A stretch of 64,000 nucleotides of DNA from Undaria pinnatifida (taxonomy: Eukaryota; Sar; Phaeophyceae; Laminariales; Alariaceae): contig JABAKD010000012.1 of the NCBI GenBank assembly GCA_012845835.1, positions 6,477,344 through 6,541,343 on the forward strand, in the 5' to 3' direction. Shown in pieces: positions 1-12,600 of this stretch. The position numbers were made by a program, and so were the translations under genes. The stretch's first letter is position 1. The number at the start of each line of letters is the position of its first letter. The notes beneath the pieces were generated by a model that made no database searches, was not told the DNA's origin, and saw only the letters and a program-made list of their open reading frames with translations.

Positions 1-480
1 GACTGTGCTGACACGCGGCAAAGGCCCCTAGGATAACTGTACCGTGACGTACATCCGGCTGTAGTTGCACATAGAAATGGCCCAGGAGCAAAAAATGGCG
101 GCTGCGGACAACTTCCCACCGATAATTATACCTTACAACAAATCTGGGTGTAGCGGTAGATGGAGATGATCCACGAGTATAATTGGGGGCGGCAGACTTG
201 CTATTTATGGTGTCGACAATGACAATGACGCCTTCGTGCCTGGTGGTTACCGACGACATACCGACGACAAAGGCGGTGCGGACACGCTGCGAATACCCCA
301 ACGACAACTACACCTTGACGTACATCCAACGATAACTGTACCTTGACGTAAATCCGGTTGTAGGTGTAGACGGAAATGTCCCAAGAGCACAAATTAGCGG
401 CTGCGGAAAGGCTCCATCGACAATTCTACCTCAACGTAAATCTTGGCAGAAGGAGAAAACGACACTACACCCCAACCCAG
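1..480 (-). repeat. Two decayed tandem copies of the exon 47 donor end
   Basis: Copies at about 340-405 and 38-110. In the nearer copy 22 codons ([22 protein letters not shown], written as two blocks [11 protein letters not shown] and [11 protein letters not shown]) stay open and end in AAG|GTACAG. The farther copy reads CSWAISMCNYSRMYVT before GTACAG. The rest of the stretch is repeat-like spacer with no other gene. Confidence 0.8.
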
Positions 481-506
481 GTCAAAGTCAATCAGTATAT
501 GCATAC

Positions 507-678
507 CTTGACGTAAATCCGGTTGTAGGTGTAGATAGAAATGACCCAAGAGCATAAATTAGCGGCGGCGGCAGATTTGCTCTTCATGTTCTCCACGGTG
601 AAGCCTTCATCGTTGATGATAGGCTCTATTCTTTTGATCTCGTCCTCCGTGATGTCCTCGCCACGGAACGCCACCAAA
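507..678 (-). CDS. Dynein exon 47, tip to stalk helix 2 (residues 3229-3286)
   Basis: Split Ser, then [17 protein letters not shown] to YNRIYVK, 57 codons. The acceptor was set at GAACAG|T because it keeps the phase and aligns without a gap. In-frame sequence before it is not excluded by a stop. Donor AAG|GTATGC. The next exon is outside the window. Confidence 0.94.
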
Positions 679-3600
679 CTGTTCAGCAGGAGTTCATGTA
701 TATTTAGCATAAAGAAGGGTATCCTCTTAATTGACTGCTTCTTTCAGTACGAGATTATAGGTGATGTCGGGGTAAAACATTATTGGATTAACTCGTACTT
801 GAAGACGTTTTTTTAAATATATATTCGAGGGAGACATATGCGCTAAATCGGGGCGTAAACGCCGCTCCGTTGTTCCGAACCAATCGAACCCGTACCATAC
901 GTACGATATAGCAATTCCAGGACGACTGCTTTCGGTCCGTGCGTTCAACACCGTTGTTCCAACTCAGCAGTATCGTCTTATAGACGACACGATGCATCAA
1001 GGGACGCTGGGGCTCACCTGTTTTTAAACTGATCGACGTTGGCCATCATCTTCTTAGCTCGGTCCCACGCGTGATTCTTGTACTCTTTCTCCACCAAGAT
1101 TAGCACCGCCTTCGTCACCTGATCAGACAGCCATTTGATTGCCGCAGAACAAAGAACATCAATTAGGCGCTCTCGAGGTCTGTCTCGCAAATCAATTGCT
1201 CACCGTGGGAGCGAAAACGAAAACGGTACATCTAATCCCTCGGTGAAGGGAAGGGAAAGGAACCAAATCGCAGAACGCCAAAATTTAATAAACAACACTC
1301 GCCTTGTCTACTCCGGCTGGGGGCTTGGGTAAAGTTTTTAGCTCGGTGAGCATAGCTTTGGACAGGCAGTTTACAGCCTCCGCGGCCGCCAACATTGCCG
1401 GCTCGGCTTGGGCCAGCTCCTTTTCGGCATCCTTTTCGATTGCAGCTGCTCCAGCGCTGGCGACGGAAGCCTTGTCGGCCTCGATGCTAGCGGCAGCTTG
1501 CTGTTTCTCTGCAAAGAGGAGCGGGCGGGAAAACACAGACAATAACGACACGAACGAGTAGTAGGTATGTTATCGAGGGTCTCACAGTAACACACGATGA
1601 CTGGTGCAAGCGCTACATATCGGGACTCCTACAACGTCTCCTAATTTTTCGATGGTGGCTGTCCAGCACTTGCCGTGGAAGGCTTGTCGGCTTCGATGCT
1701 AGCATCAACTTGCTGTTCTCTTCAGAGAAAAAAGCGCGCGGGTGACTACTCGGAAACGTGGGGTGTGCTCAGGTCGTGCATGGCCGTAGTCGTATGGCCA
1801 TAGACCATCGTATCCCTACTATGCCGGGACGGAGCACGTCGGGTTTTCATCAATCAGGCAAACATTGCTTGCACCAAGCTGCGAAGCGCCGTGAGGTGTT
1901 CGGCGAGTCGCATGGTGGGTACACTGCATCCTTCCAATATCCGCTCGCAAGACGGACTTCGGCACCTTGCGCCTGCTTTCTTGCTTATGAATGACAGCGC
2001 CAATGAGTTATTTTGTTTTTTGGTGTGGCCACTCCAGAGACAGCAATGGGTATTGCTATGTAACTGCCTCGTGAGTGCCTTACCACATTCACACTACGTG
2101 ATGCGATCACTCCCTTTGTGCGGACGTAGGGTTCTCCACTCCGCACAATACGATTTAACTCGATAATCATCCTGGTGACCGCCAAAAAAGAAAAAAAACG
2201 ACACCCGGGTTGTCTAGCTCACGCAGTGACTGGCATGTTTTACGACTCGGAAATGTGAGGGGGGACATATTAGGGGTCCGACATGCCGCCATATTCCTTT
2301 CTTAACCCAGTCCAACCGCACTACCCTCCACAGACACACTTTTGGTGACTGACTTGAGCGCAAGTATGGGGCCTCATGCATCGCATTCGTGCGAATGACC
2401 GCCACCATCGATCTCAAGCGTTTACCACTGCTGATAAGAGATTTTTTGTTTACCGTCAAGCCATTCGCAGGGTCTACATAAAAACTTCCTGTCCGTGCAG
2501 GGTGACGAAAACGTTATCAAACTATTTGCTTGCAAACACCAGGTGCTCTCTGACGCTTGTCTCTTTCTTACCACTGCTACAAATCTCATGCACTAATTCC
2601 AAGTATATAGGTTGTCCCAAAAGAACTTGGGTTTTTCTTAAGAAGGTGAGTTCGGGAACCGGACATGGCTGTCGTTGCTTCACGGTAGCTAGATTCGTAT
2701 CGAAGCATTGGTACTCACCGGCACCAGCCCTCTGAACGCCCATTTCCTCCAGCAGCACCTCTGTGGCCGCTTTTTTCTCTTCTACCTGCAAAAAGCATAA
2801 CATATCAACAATATGTCGCTTGAGTGCTTAGCGTATTCGACCCGAATAAGGCGATATAACTACGGAACAAGTTATCCGATACACCCCGTGGCCGTTTTTT
2901 TCTGTTTTACCTGCAAACGAAAAACGTCGACCAAAACATTGAAACAATATGTCTTGAGCGCTCAACAATATCCGGCCCGGATACGGCCGGATAACTGCGG
3001 AACACGTTACACGATACACTCCATGGCGGCGTTTTCCTCTTCTGCCTGAAACCCCAACATATGAACAACGTGTCGCCTAGGCGGTCAACACATCCGACCC
3101 GAATTTAACGGTAAACCTGAGGAACAGCTTACCCGATACTTTGCCTGCAGTTGTGGCGCGTCAGGGTAACCATGACGCAGAACTACACACACGCTTTGAG
3201 GGAGGAACTTACGTAGAATCAGTGTGGGATCATTTTTGCATCAGTTCAAGAGGTAGAAGGAGTTATCCTAGATCAAAAACCTAAACCGACTGCGTTAGCG
3301 ACCGGTGCGGAGCTTGACGTACCTTAACCATGGTGTGCGTGAGGTCCACTTGAAGCTCCGCTACATCCGCAGCAGTTTTGCGGAGCGTGGAGAGCCCTAC
3401 GTCCAGACGGTCGATTTGCCGCTGCACCTCTGTCCGCTTCTGGTCCAGCAGGAACTTGTAGAACCCAATCAACTCCAGGTAGGACTTCGGGGTGACGTAG
3501 TTATAACGACGCTGCGTCTCGTAGTATGCGGTGGACGCCTTTTTGTGCGGAGCACGAAGTCACAAGCAGGGCATGAGCGCAACAACACTGAGCTGTGTTC

Positions 3601-6600
3601 ATGAACCCCTTAGGAGTTTCAGAGGGGAAGCAGGTGGAAATGGTGGTACAACCATTTACCGTACCGGCCACGCGAAGCAATCTGTGCGACTGGCGTAGGG
3701 CACGTGTCCGAGCTGCAACATATGGAGCTGTAAGACATGCACTCAGCATGGCGATAGTTGCCATGATACTGGTGCACGCTCTAACCTAGACGGGGGTGAC
3801 AAGACCGCCTTGCGTCACTAATTTGTGGCTTTTGAAAGGGTTAAGACTGCCTTCATGCTCTCCAATAGTAAATCATCCTTCACGTTTACTTATGTAGTCA
3901 GCGATGTTAGCGCTGTTTGCTGCCTTACGGCACCCCTAATGACACCGAACGATGGAGGCACAAAGAGCGTACAATACCTATGTGCAGCGCGATCATACCT
4001 TGGTGACCGAGAGGTGCTCCTCCGCCATATGTACGGCTAGACTCTCCTTCACCGAGTCTTCTCCGAGATCGACATCCTCCAAGAATCGAGCGGCTACGCT
4101 TATCAAGGCCTGCCTCGGCCATGGGTGGAAGAAATCTACCGCGGTGCAGTTGATAAGCCCCGGGAAACGTCGGGCACCTACGAGCAGAACGTTTTGTTGG
4201 GGTGGACCGGACACGAGTAAGATTATGCCGCGAACATTAACGAATTTCAAGCCTTGAAGAACGCATCACTTCCAAAAAAGCGAAAACTTTTAACTAAGAC
4301 TAGCACTTCCTAAAATGAGATAACATCTCAAAGAGAAGACCACTTCTTTAAAAGCAAAGTACGCAGCGCAGCATTTGGCGACCGTCAAGTCTTTCGTCAC
4401 CTAACAACGAGCGCGCTCTCAACATGCCGACGGTGTACTATTCAACGACAATGGTGTTGAGGTTTTGCTGGTGTCGGGTTGCCGTCGTTGGGAAGTCGAG
4501 ACCATCCAATTCCACCCCTCTCCGTTCGTCAGCATGCGCGCTGCAGGAATCTCGCCTATTAGACGAAAACGTCACCCCTCTTCACCTATCGACATGGGCT
4601 TGGTAGGAATCCCGCCTGATAGACAAGGGGTTTGTACTTAACAATATCGAGACCTAAAACGACGGGTTCTCACGAATGCGGAAGATGTCACCAACAGGTG
4701 AGAAGCAAAGCACGATGTGAAGATTGCTCTTGATCCGTGAGATAAGAAACTCTAAGCCGGCCTCTGGCGTGTCCGGGATCCCTGCCGCCTTGGCGTCGTT
4801 CCTGATCGCACCTACGAGCCCCTCCCTTTCGTCCTGGGATAATTCGAAAGGGTACAGCACAGCACAGCACAGTGCAGTACAGTACAAATGACGCAGCGCG
4901 GAATGATAACCCCTATATAAATGCACCAATGCACACACGTTTTCCGGTACGAGCCACCTGGTACGTGGAAGGCGGTAGTGAAGCATCCCACGGTAGGGTT
5001 TCACTTTTGGGCCATATGGCGTTTCTGACCGGTGGAGCTCCTCAAGCATGGAATTATCGGTTAGTATGATGAATTTCTGACAATATCATTTTTAGGACTA
5101 GCGCATAGAAAGGTTGGTCGGGTTGCGCGAACGAATGCCTTCGGACGTCATGTTTTGGGTGATGGTGGTGAGACATTGAGCTCCTTGTGCTTGGAGCTCA
5201 GAAAATTCTTAGAATCTGCTGCACCCCCTAGCGCGAGATGGCTGTAGTGAGGGGTCATTTTCGCATTGCTGCAAGGGATAAGATGTGTCATGGCCTTGCC
5301 TTGCACATTGAGGGTGACTAAGCAGGCGCCCAACCCACCCAGCCCGTGAAAGTCTAGGCAGTTGTTCTACAGGAGGGGGGGGGGTGTTTGGTATAACCAA
5401 TGGATTTTCGGCACTCGGTGTATATCGTCAGGGGGTGTAATTGGGCTGGATACTTACTTTCGGGAGTCTTTGAGACAAATGCAGTCGGTCACATCGCAAA
5501 AGGCCTACTTGCGTCCACACCGTAAACGTAACTTCAAGCAAGGACAACTACTACTGCTACGATAGGGTAGTTTTTTTTTTACGAAAACACTTTACGACAC
5601 ACGGGGCTCCTCAACTGACGTGCTACTACTCAACTGAGGAACGACAGGAGAGGTCTCCCGATGAGGCGGTCTAAGCAAGGCGGCGTCCCGATATAAGGCG
5701 GTCAAAATCGCTTGGCGCGACTAGCGAATTGCACTAATAACTTGGAACGGATAATAATAACCTGGAACGGATAACGCGGTCTCCCCCAACAAGGCGGTCA
5801 TACTGCTCTGGCGCGCCACTGCCTTACCGGGGGACCCCTATATAGTGCTGTACGGTACCCAGTATCGTCGGGGTACCTTCTGCGTTTGGTAATGTTGCTT
5901 TAGTAGGTGCGTATGTGGTTACTCTTTCAATCCTTCTCAAAATAAGTGTTTGATTTTATTAGGTGTAGACTTCCTCAAGCGAAGAAACCCAGAAAAAGAT
6001 GGTACTACCCCTCGTACCGTACCGTAGCACGTATCTGGTTCGTGAGTTTACTTACCTTGGGGAACAAGTCGCTGATCCAACCGTTCGCCAAGATGTCGTT
6101 GATGTAAATCAGGAACCTCTCGTTGACGATCTGTCCGTCCGTCATGAGGAAAAGCAGAGGAACGCCCTTCACCCCCGCGGTCTTGAACATCTCTTGCAGA
6201 GCCTCCTTAAGGTCTTCCACCTTTCAAGAAGAAAAACGTGCCACACCAAAGGGAAATAATGCCGCGTTGCGAAAAAAATATTTCAAGATTGTCAAACATG
6301 ATGTGGAAAGCGTTTGTTTTTTGTTGTATTTTTCTGCCCCTGCACGAGTAACTTAAAAGTGAAATTAGATTAGATGAGGCTTCCCACCGCAGCAGGGACG
6401 GGCTCGCTGAACTCCGCGCTGGATGCGCCCTCTGCGCGACGCCCCGAAAACGGAAAAATAAAAGGATGGTGCTTGTGCATGATAGGGTGAGTAACAGGTC
6501 GTGTGGCCGAGGCCGTATTCGCCGTTTCCTCTCAAGTCTCCAAGACAAGGGGTTTGCGGGCGACTTTCCCGACGCAAGCAACAACGAGAAGGCTCCGATC

Positions 6601-9600
6601 TCTTACCCCATCGTGTATGACACCGCCGCACACGACGCACCCGCACCCTTACAAATAGAAGAAGTGCCGGAATGGATAGTGAGTTGTGAAGCGCCGCATC
6701 TTCGAGTCATTCTACGAAACCTGCGCATAAGTGATGTTCTCTCCTGGCTTTGATATGTACATGTGTATCTATCTGCTCTGTGTCTACGAGCAGTACAGCC
6801 CCTCAGGGTGGGCTAGCTAGTGTTGGGGTGAAAACACGTAGTGTAGGCCTTGAAGCTGTGGGAGAAAACGTGACCACCATCGTTCTATCACGATGGTTGC
6901 AAGGCCCACCGTGGCAAGCGATTCACATATTGTATCATACCTTGAATTTCGAAGTGACCGAAAGCTGTCGGACCTCAAACCCACAGATAAACGCCGCAAG
7001 CCTTGAAAGAGATTGTTTGCCTGAACCTCCCACACCAATGAGCATGGCGTTTCCACTAGGTCGCTGAATGATGCGACAGATTCGAGTTATGTGCTCCTGC
7101 AGCGTCAAGGTCCATGAAGCAGTATGTCAATATGTATAGAATGATGCGACAAATCTGAGTTTTGTGCTCCTACAGCGTATACAAGGTATTGCTTATCAAG
7201 GCTACGTAAGTACGTATATAAGTGCTACGCGTCCTGCAAGTACGGTGTACCAGGTATCCACTTTCTGTGCGCGTAAAAATTATCGATTTAACTACTCGCT
7301 CGCACTCCGACGCGAGAAAAAACGTCCCCGGCGTCTCCGGCAATCTAGTGGTAAACCTCATAGTTACTAAAATGGACCCTCACTACCAAGGTTGATTTCA
7401 AGCGTTTGAGCCCCCTCGAGGGACTTTCACTTGTGCAGAGTGCGACTCGGACGAAGCGCATATTAAGGCTGTTTCCTGTGCGGCTCGTTTTTTTTTCGAT
7501 CCGACTTGAGATTTTCAGCCAATCGAAGGCATTTTTCGCCTGTAAAGTGACGGTGTCGGTCGTGTGCTTCTCGGAACGAATCTACCTACTCTCCGATAGA
7601 TACCCAGCTCAACAATCAGCGGCTCCATGCAGTTCGAAATGTTGTTGACTGCCAAAAATCTGACTAAAAAATATGAAGTAGATTTTCCAACCAGTGTCAC
7701 ATTAGTTTTCGTCGGAATATGCACCGTGGGCAAAACCTCGTTCTACGCCTGCGTACACGCGTATTTTTCTCCTGGGTACCCTTCGGAGAGACTCTGGACG
7801 CGTTCCGAGAAGTGAATGGCTTATTGTCTCGATTCATCGGCCAAAAACGGACATTAACGCCTGAAATGCCCAAGTCGCAAATCGGAAACAAATCGATCCG
7901 CATACGAAGCAGCCTGATCGCAACATAGCGAGTGTATGCACAATTGGACGCGCGTGGACGAGGGGAGAAAGTACTGAATTATACTCGGGATTGAATGAAG
8001 CCGTGCACCGCAATGGGAAGGGGGGAGGAGCGCCTGCTATGTGACCCCGGGTCCGAGATAGGAAACCAGAAGAAAAGCGCTAAGAGAATGAATAGATGGA
8101 CTGAGATAAAAACGGACGAGGCCAGCGTGTCCCCTTTACGGTTACATCCATGTACGACAACGCCAGCATCATTTGGCTGATGGACGTATCGTACCATGGC
8201 TTGATCGAAGAGAACGAGATCCATCATGGCATTGCTCTCGTTGAACTCCTGCAGCTTCGCGTCCAGCACACTCTTCAGCTTCACCGTGTCCGCCACGGCG
8301 ACATAGGCATTGGAGGCACCCGCCCCGCAGAAGGTCGTGAAGATCACCGGAGGCTTGAACATCTCCGCCTAATGACAGTTTGTTAACGATCCAGAGGTAG
8401 ATGTGTTAGGTAAGTACTCATACATCTGACATCAAGCGTTCCATTGCAACTACAAAAGCGTAACCCTATAATCACTGCACTCCCGTGCTGGGGACAAAAT
8501 ACTTGGAATTAGACTGAGACCATTTTAGGAGTTGAGAAAGGGTTAAGATCTCTAATTACCTGGAACTCGGTCAAGTACTTCTTGGCCGTCTCCGCCATCA
8601 TGGCATCCATTGATGCCATCTCCCCGCTGCTTATGATTCGGTCGCGGAACACGCGTTCGCACTCGTGCACCCAGAGACGGGCAATATCCACTGTCGACGT
8701 GTACGAGTCTTGATCCGCCTGCGGACGCGTGAGGGATGGGGTACTTTCGTTTCCCGTTTTGGACGACGGGAGAACATGTATCATGTGGTGGTTCACGGTG
8801 GCTTAGAAAGGTTACGTTCCAGCAAACGCCGGGGAACGCTTATGCACGGAATACCGTGAAATGTGTGGCTGAAATACTGATTTAGACCGTACTAAAAATT
8901 CGAAATGTAATTATTTTTCACGTTCAAGGGAGTCGATATCAAGTTCTGCCACAACTTTGACATCCAACTACGGTTTTGCGAGTGACGAATTCGAACCTGG
9001 TACGAACCTACGACAGCAAAGTCAGGCTGTACCAGTAAGTATAATGGTGAAGACAGTGATGTTCCATAATAGTACGGCATAGCAGTAGTGATCCCTCTGT
9101 AGTGCCCGATGGAGTAACGCCGGTGACTCGCCATAGTGCCTGTGAAATCGCGTGGAACAGATGGGAACAGCCAGTAGTAGTGGTATGCGAAGTAGTGCCG
9201 GTTGCCAGTATAGTGCCGAAATTTCCTGCTGGGTCATACCGGCACTATTGAGAGAATGCCGAAATAGCGCTATCTTCACGATAGCACTATGTTCACGGAC
9301 AGACTGGTACTTGGTATCCTAAAAAGAGCTAAAGGGTTGCGGTAGCTTCGTTCCAAGACGCATGTCTTCATGCTGTTTTATATCTTCAACCTCAGAACTA
9401 TTGGAGCCAGTCCTGTGACCACGGGCACGGATGTATGGCGACGGGTTAATGAATTGATTTCATCTTCGAGCGAGACGTACGATAAGTATTATACTATTAG
9501 TGTGGGGGTCGTATACTGAATGAATTCATATGGTACTGATTGATTATTTTCCACTTTTGGGTGGAACGACACAAGAACATGTCCATCTCTATTCGCACCT

Positions 9601-12600
9601 GACACAAGCCTTGGAAAATGTTCGTGAGTTCCCGCATGTTCCAGTTATAGGTGAACTTTACAGCCGACGGCAGGAATTTGCTCGACACCTGTGTTTCATT
9701 CACAAAGCAGTTAACACCGAGTTACGCCATGTTGCCGAGGGTGGCGTTGGCACCGTGCCGACAAAATGGATATGACACCAGTTATTCCGCGCGGAACAAA
9801 TACTCGCGGCTCTGGCTGCGCGGCACGCGATAACTGCAAAAGGTGAAGGGCAGTTAAAAAAAAAAAAAAATGTTGCATGTCAATCAATCCCACAATCGGC
9901 TCGTGCCACGATGAAAACGGTAACACCCCAATTATTCAGAGGCTCCTCACGTGATGAGTTCTGTGCCAAACCCAAACACTGACTTCTGACTTCTATTAGA
10001 AATCATAACAGCGCAACGTGATATACATTTGTATGGTCTAGGTATACAAGGAACATTGTTGTGTTTATCGTGAGACACAACCAGTGTTCCAGCGATCCTG
10101 GGCAGGTCCTCGGTTGCAAGAGCCCCGTCAGGCAGATTTTTTGGGACAAAAAACATCACCTCTGTCGTAGAAGACCTCACCGTGCTTGCAAAATGCAGAG
10201 TTTGCTTGCACATTCGGTTCTGCCTAAGTATACGCACCACACTCCAACTCACCATGTAATATATACCTAATACCTATACTGCCGTCGATCACGCGACTGC
10301 ACATAGTGTCATAAAAAAAGCTGTGTTGATTATATAGCACTACCCACGGAGCTATATAACCTCACAAAATAAATGTTTTCGAGTTCGTTGGTTAATTCTT
10401 GCCGACTTCGCCAAAGGGATCTCTGGGGCTCTCCCCTCGCCACGTGCACTACCCATTGAGTGACAAAGTCACGCGACTTTGAAGCTCATTGGGCAGTACT
10501 ATATAACCAACACAGCTTAGAAAGTGTAGCGTGTGCTAGCGCCTTCCAGAGTGCATCCCAGTCCGACTCACTGTTTTAACACTCCGTCGTCGCTGCAATT
10601 CTTACATAGGTTGGGACCAACGAGGTCTCTCTCATGTGATAGATCAGCCAGAGACTCTTATCCAGGCCTACTGCTACCCTCGCATTGATTTACCGTTAGT
10701 CAACCCGGCACCTCATCGCAGAGAGTAGTTACTCCGGTAAAAATAACACTACGTGGGTTTTATCCCAATACAACTTACCATGGAGTGTATCCCGATACTG
10801 GCGTCCACGATGCGGCTGCACATTGTGCTGACGGCTTCCCCCCACCCGAGCATGTGCCCGGATAAAATCGACGAGTAGATAAGCTTCAGATCGGCCACTG
10901 ATGGCATTTGGCACGAAAAAGTCGCGAAGTGCCTCTGCAGGCGCTCGCAAATCTCGAAGGATCCAGCGGTGGGATTCATCGCAGACAGGAATTGCACGTC
11001 CACTATCTGTGGATGTGTTCACAAACGTGAAGCGTCGGGGCGGAACAAACAGTTGGTTTAGGTCCTTGAATCCCGTCCGCGACAGTCTGCTACATGTTGT
11101 GGCCGTTTTTTGGCACTCATAATACTTGAGCATTCTTAGTTTGCGGGGGGAAATGTGTCATCGTGCACAAAAGTCTGCTACGCGCGGTGTCCGTTTGCAT
11201 AAAAGAATACCACGGACGCTTTCCAAATGCATATTAATGTTTATATCTAAATGTGCACTACCTAGCCGCCTTGATAATTTGGAGGCCAAAATGAGAACAA
11301 AAGCCAACGATTACAGCATCGGCTACTCGAAGTAGCCTGAGCCTAAAGGGCGGCGGGATGTTTCCCAAGTCCAACGTAGGGAGATTTGCTGCACGCGCGC
11401 AACATGACGATACTTATAGTACCATTGCACAAGTTATTTTTAGAGGGTTGGCAAGACCGCATTTCTCGGGTTTTAGGCCGCTATGCCTATGTCCCCAAAA
11501 AAATACTGCACTTGTATGCGGGACAAAAACTAAGGCACGTACGGGGGGGGGGAAATTACGATACCTGTATCCGTGGTTTGTCCAGAAAGCTGCTGAAGGT
11601 AAAGCCTCCTATCACACGGCTTGAGCGGGAAAGTAGGACTGCGAAGATACCATAGCTCTGAGAGCGCTGGCAACTCGTGCCGGTGGACATTTGTAATTCT
11701 AGTCGACCCCAATGAACCCAACCCAACCCAACCCAAACCAACCCAACCCAACCCAACCTAACCCAACCCAACCCAACCCAACCCAACCCAACCCAACCCA
11801 ACCCAACCCAACCCAACCCAACCCAACCCAACCCAACCCAACCCAACCCAACCCAACCCAGCCCAACCCAACCCAACCCAACCCAACCCAACCCAATCCA
11901 ACCCAACCCAACCCAACCCAACCCAACCCAACCCAACCCAACCCAACCCAACCCAACCCAACCCAACCCAACCCAACCCAACTAAATATATTTGCTGTCA
12001 TATTTCGCTCGTAATACTTGTTGCTCTTGGGAGATCTGGTGGTCGGCCGGGACACAGGACATGGATAATCGGGTACGCGAGGGTGGAACACAGCCCCTTA
12101 TTTTTGTTGGCGATATTACAGACTAGAAAACCGCTTTTGCTCTAAAAAACAAAAAGCAAAGGGGTCGAGCAAACCGCAGGCCCGTTCTTCGTCTCCCTTC
12201 GTACCTCTTACTTCTTACCTCTTTCCGGAATCCGAGGTCAGTGCGGTCGAAGAAAGTCCCATACCCAACAATCTGCGTCAGGAGCGCGATCGAGTTCTGT
12301 GTTCCGTACGTCTCGACGTAGGGCAGATTCATATCATCCAGGAAGGCGATGAGGCGTTTCGTCGTAGGGGGGCCGAATCGTCGCCCAGAGCGCTTGTCGA
12401 TGTTCATTTCGATTTCCTGTTAGTGACAGGTGGTAGAGATCGCAAGGCGAGGCGGCATTTGGTGGGAGAATGGTCGGGAGGATGGGTCGTTTTCCATCAT
12501 CCCATCGTGTTAATGAGTCACTACCAACCACAAGAAACGGCCTTATATTGGTATTCGTAACTCTTGGGAAGTTTTGATATCATATTCTCCTGTTAGGGAG

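Noticed and set aside
11556-12091. Long open frames of repeated [10 protein letters not shown] or [10 protein letters not shown]
   Set aside because: They are translations of the (CCCAA)n array in all frames. A five-base period without stops gives endless frames on both strands.
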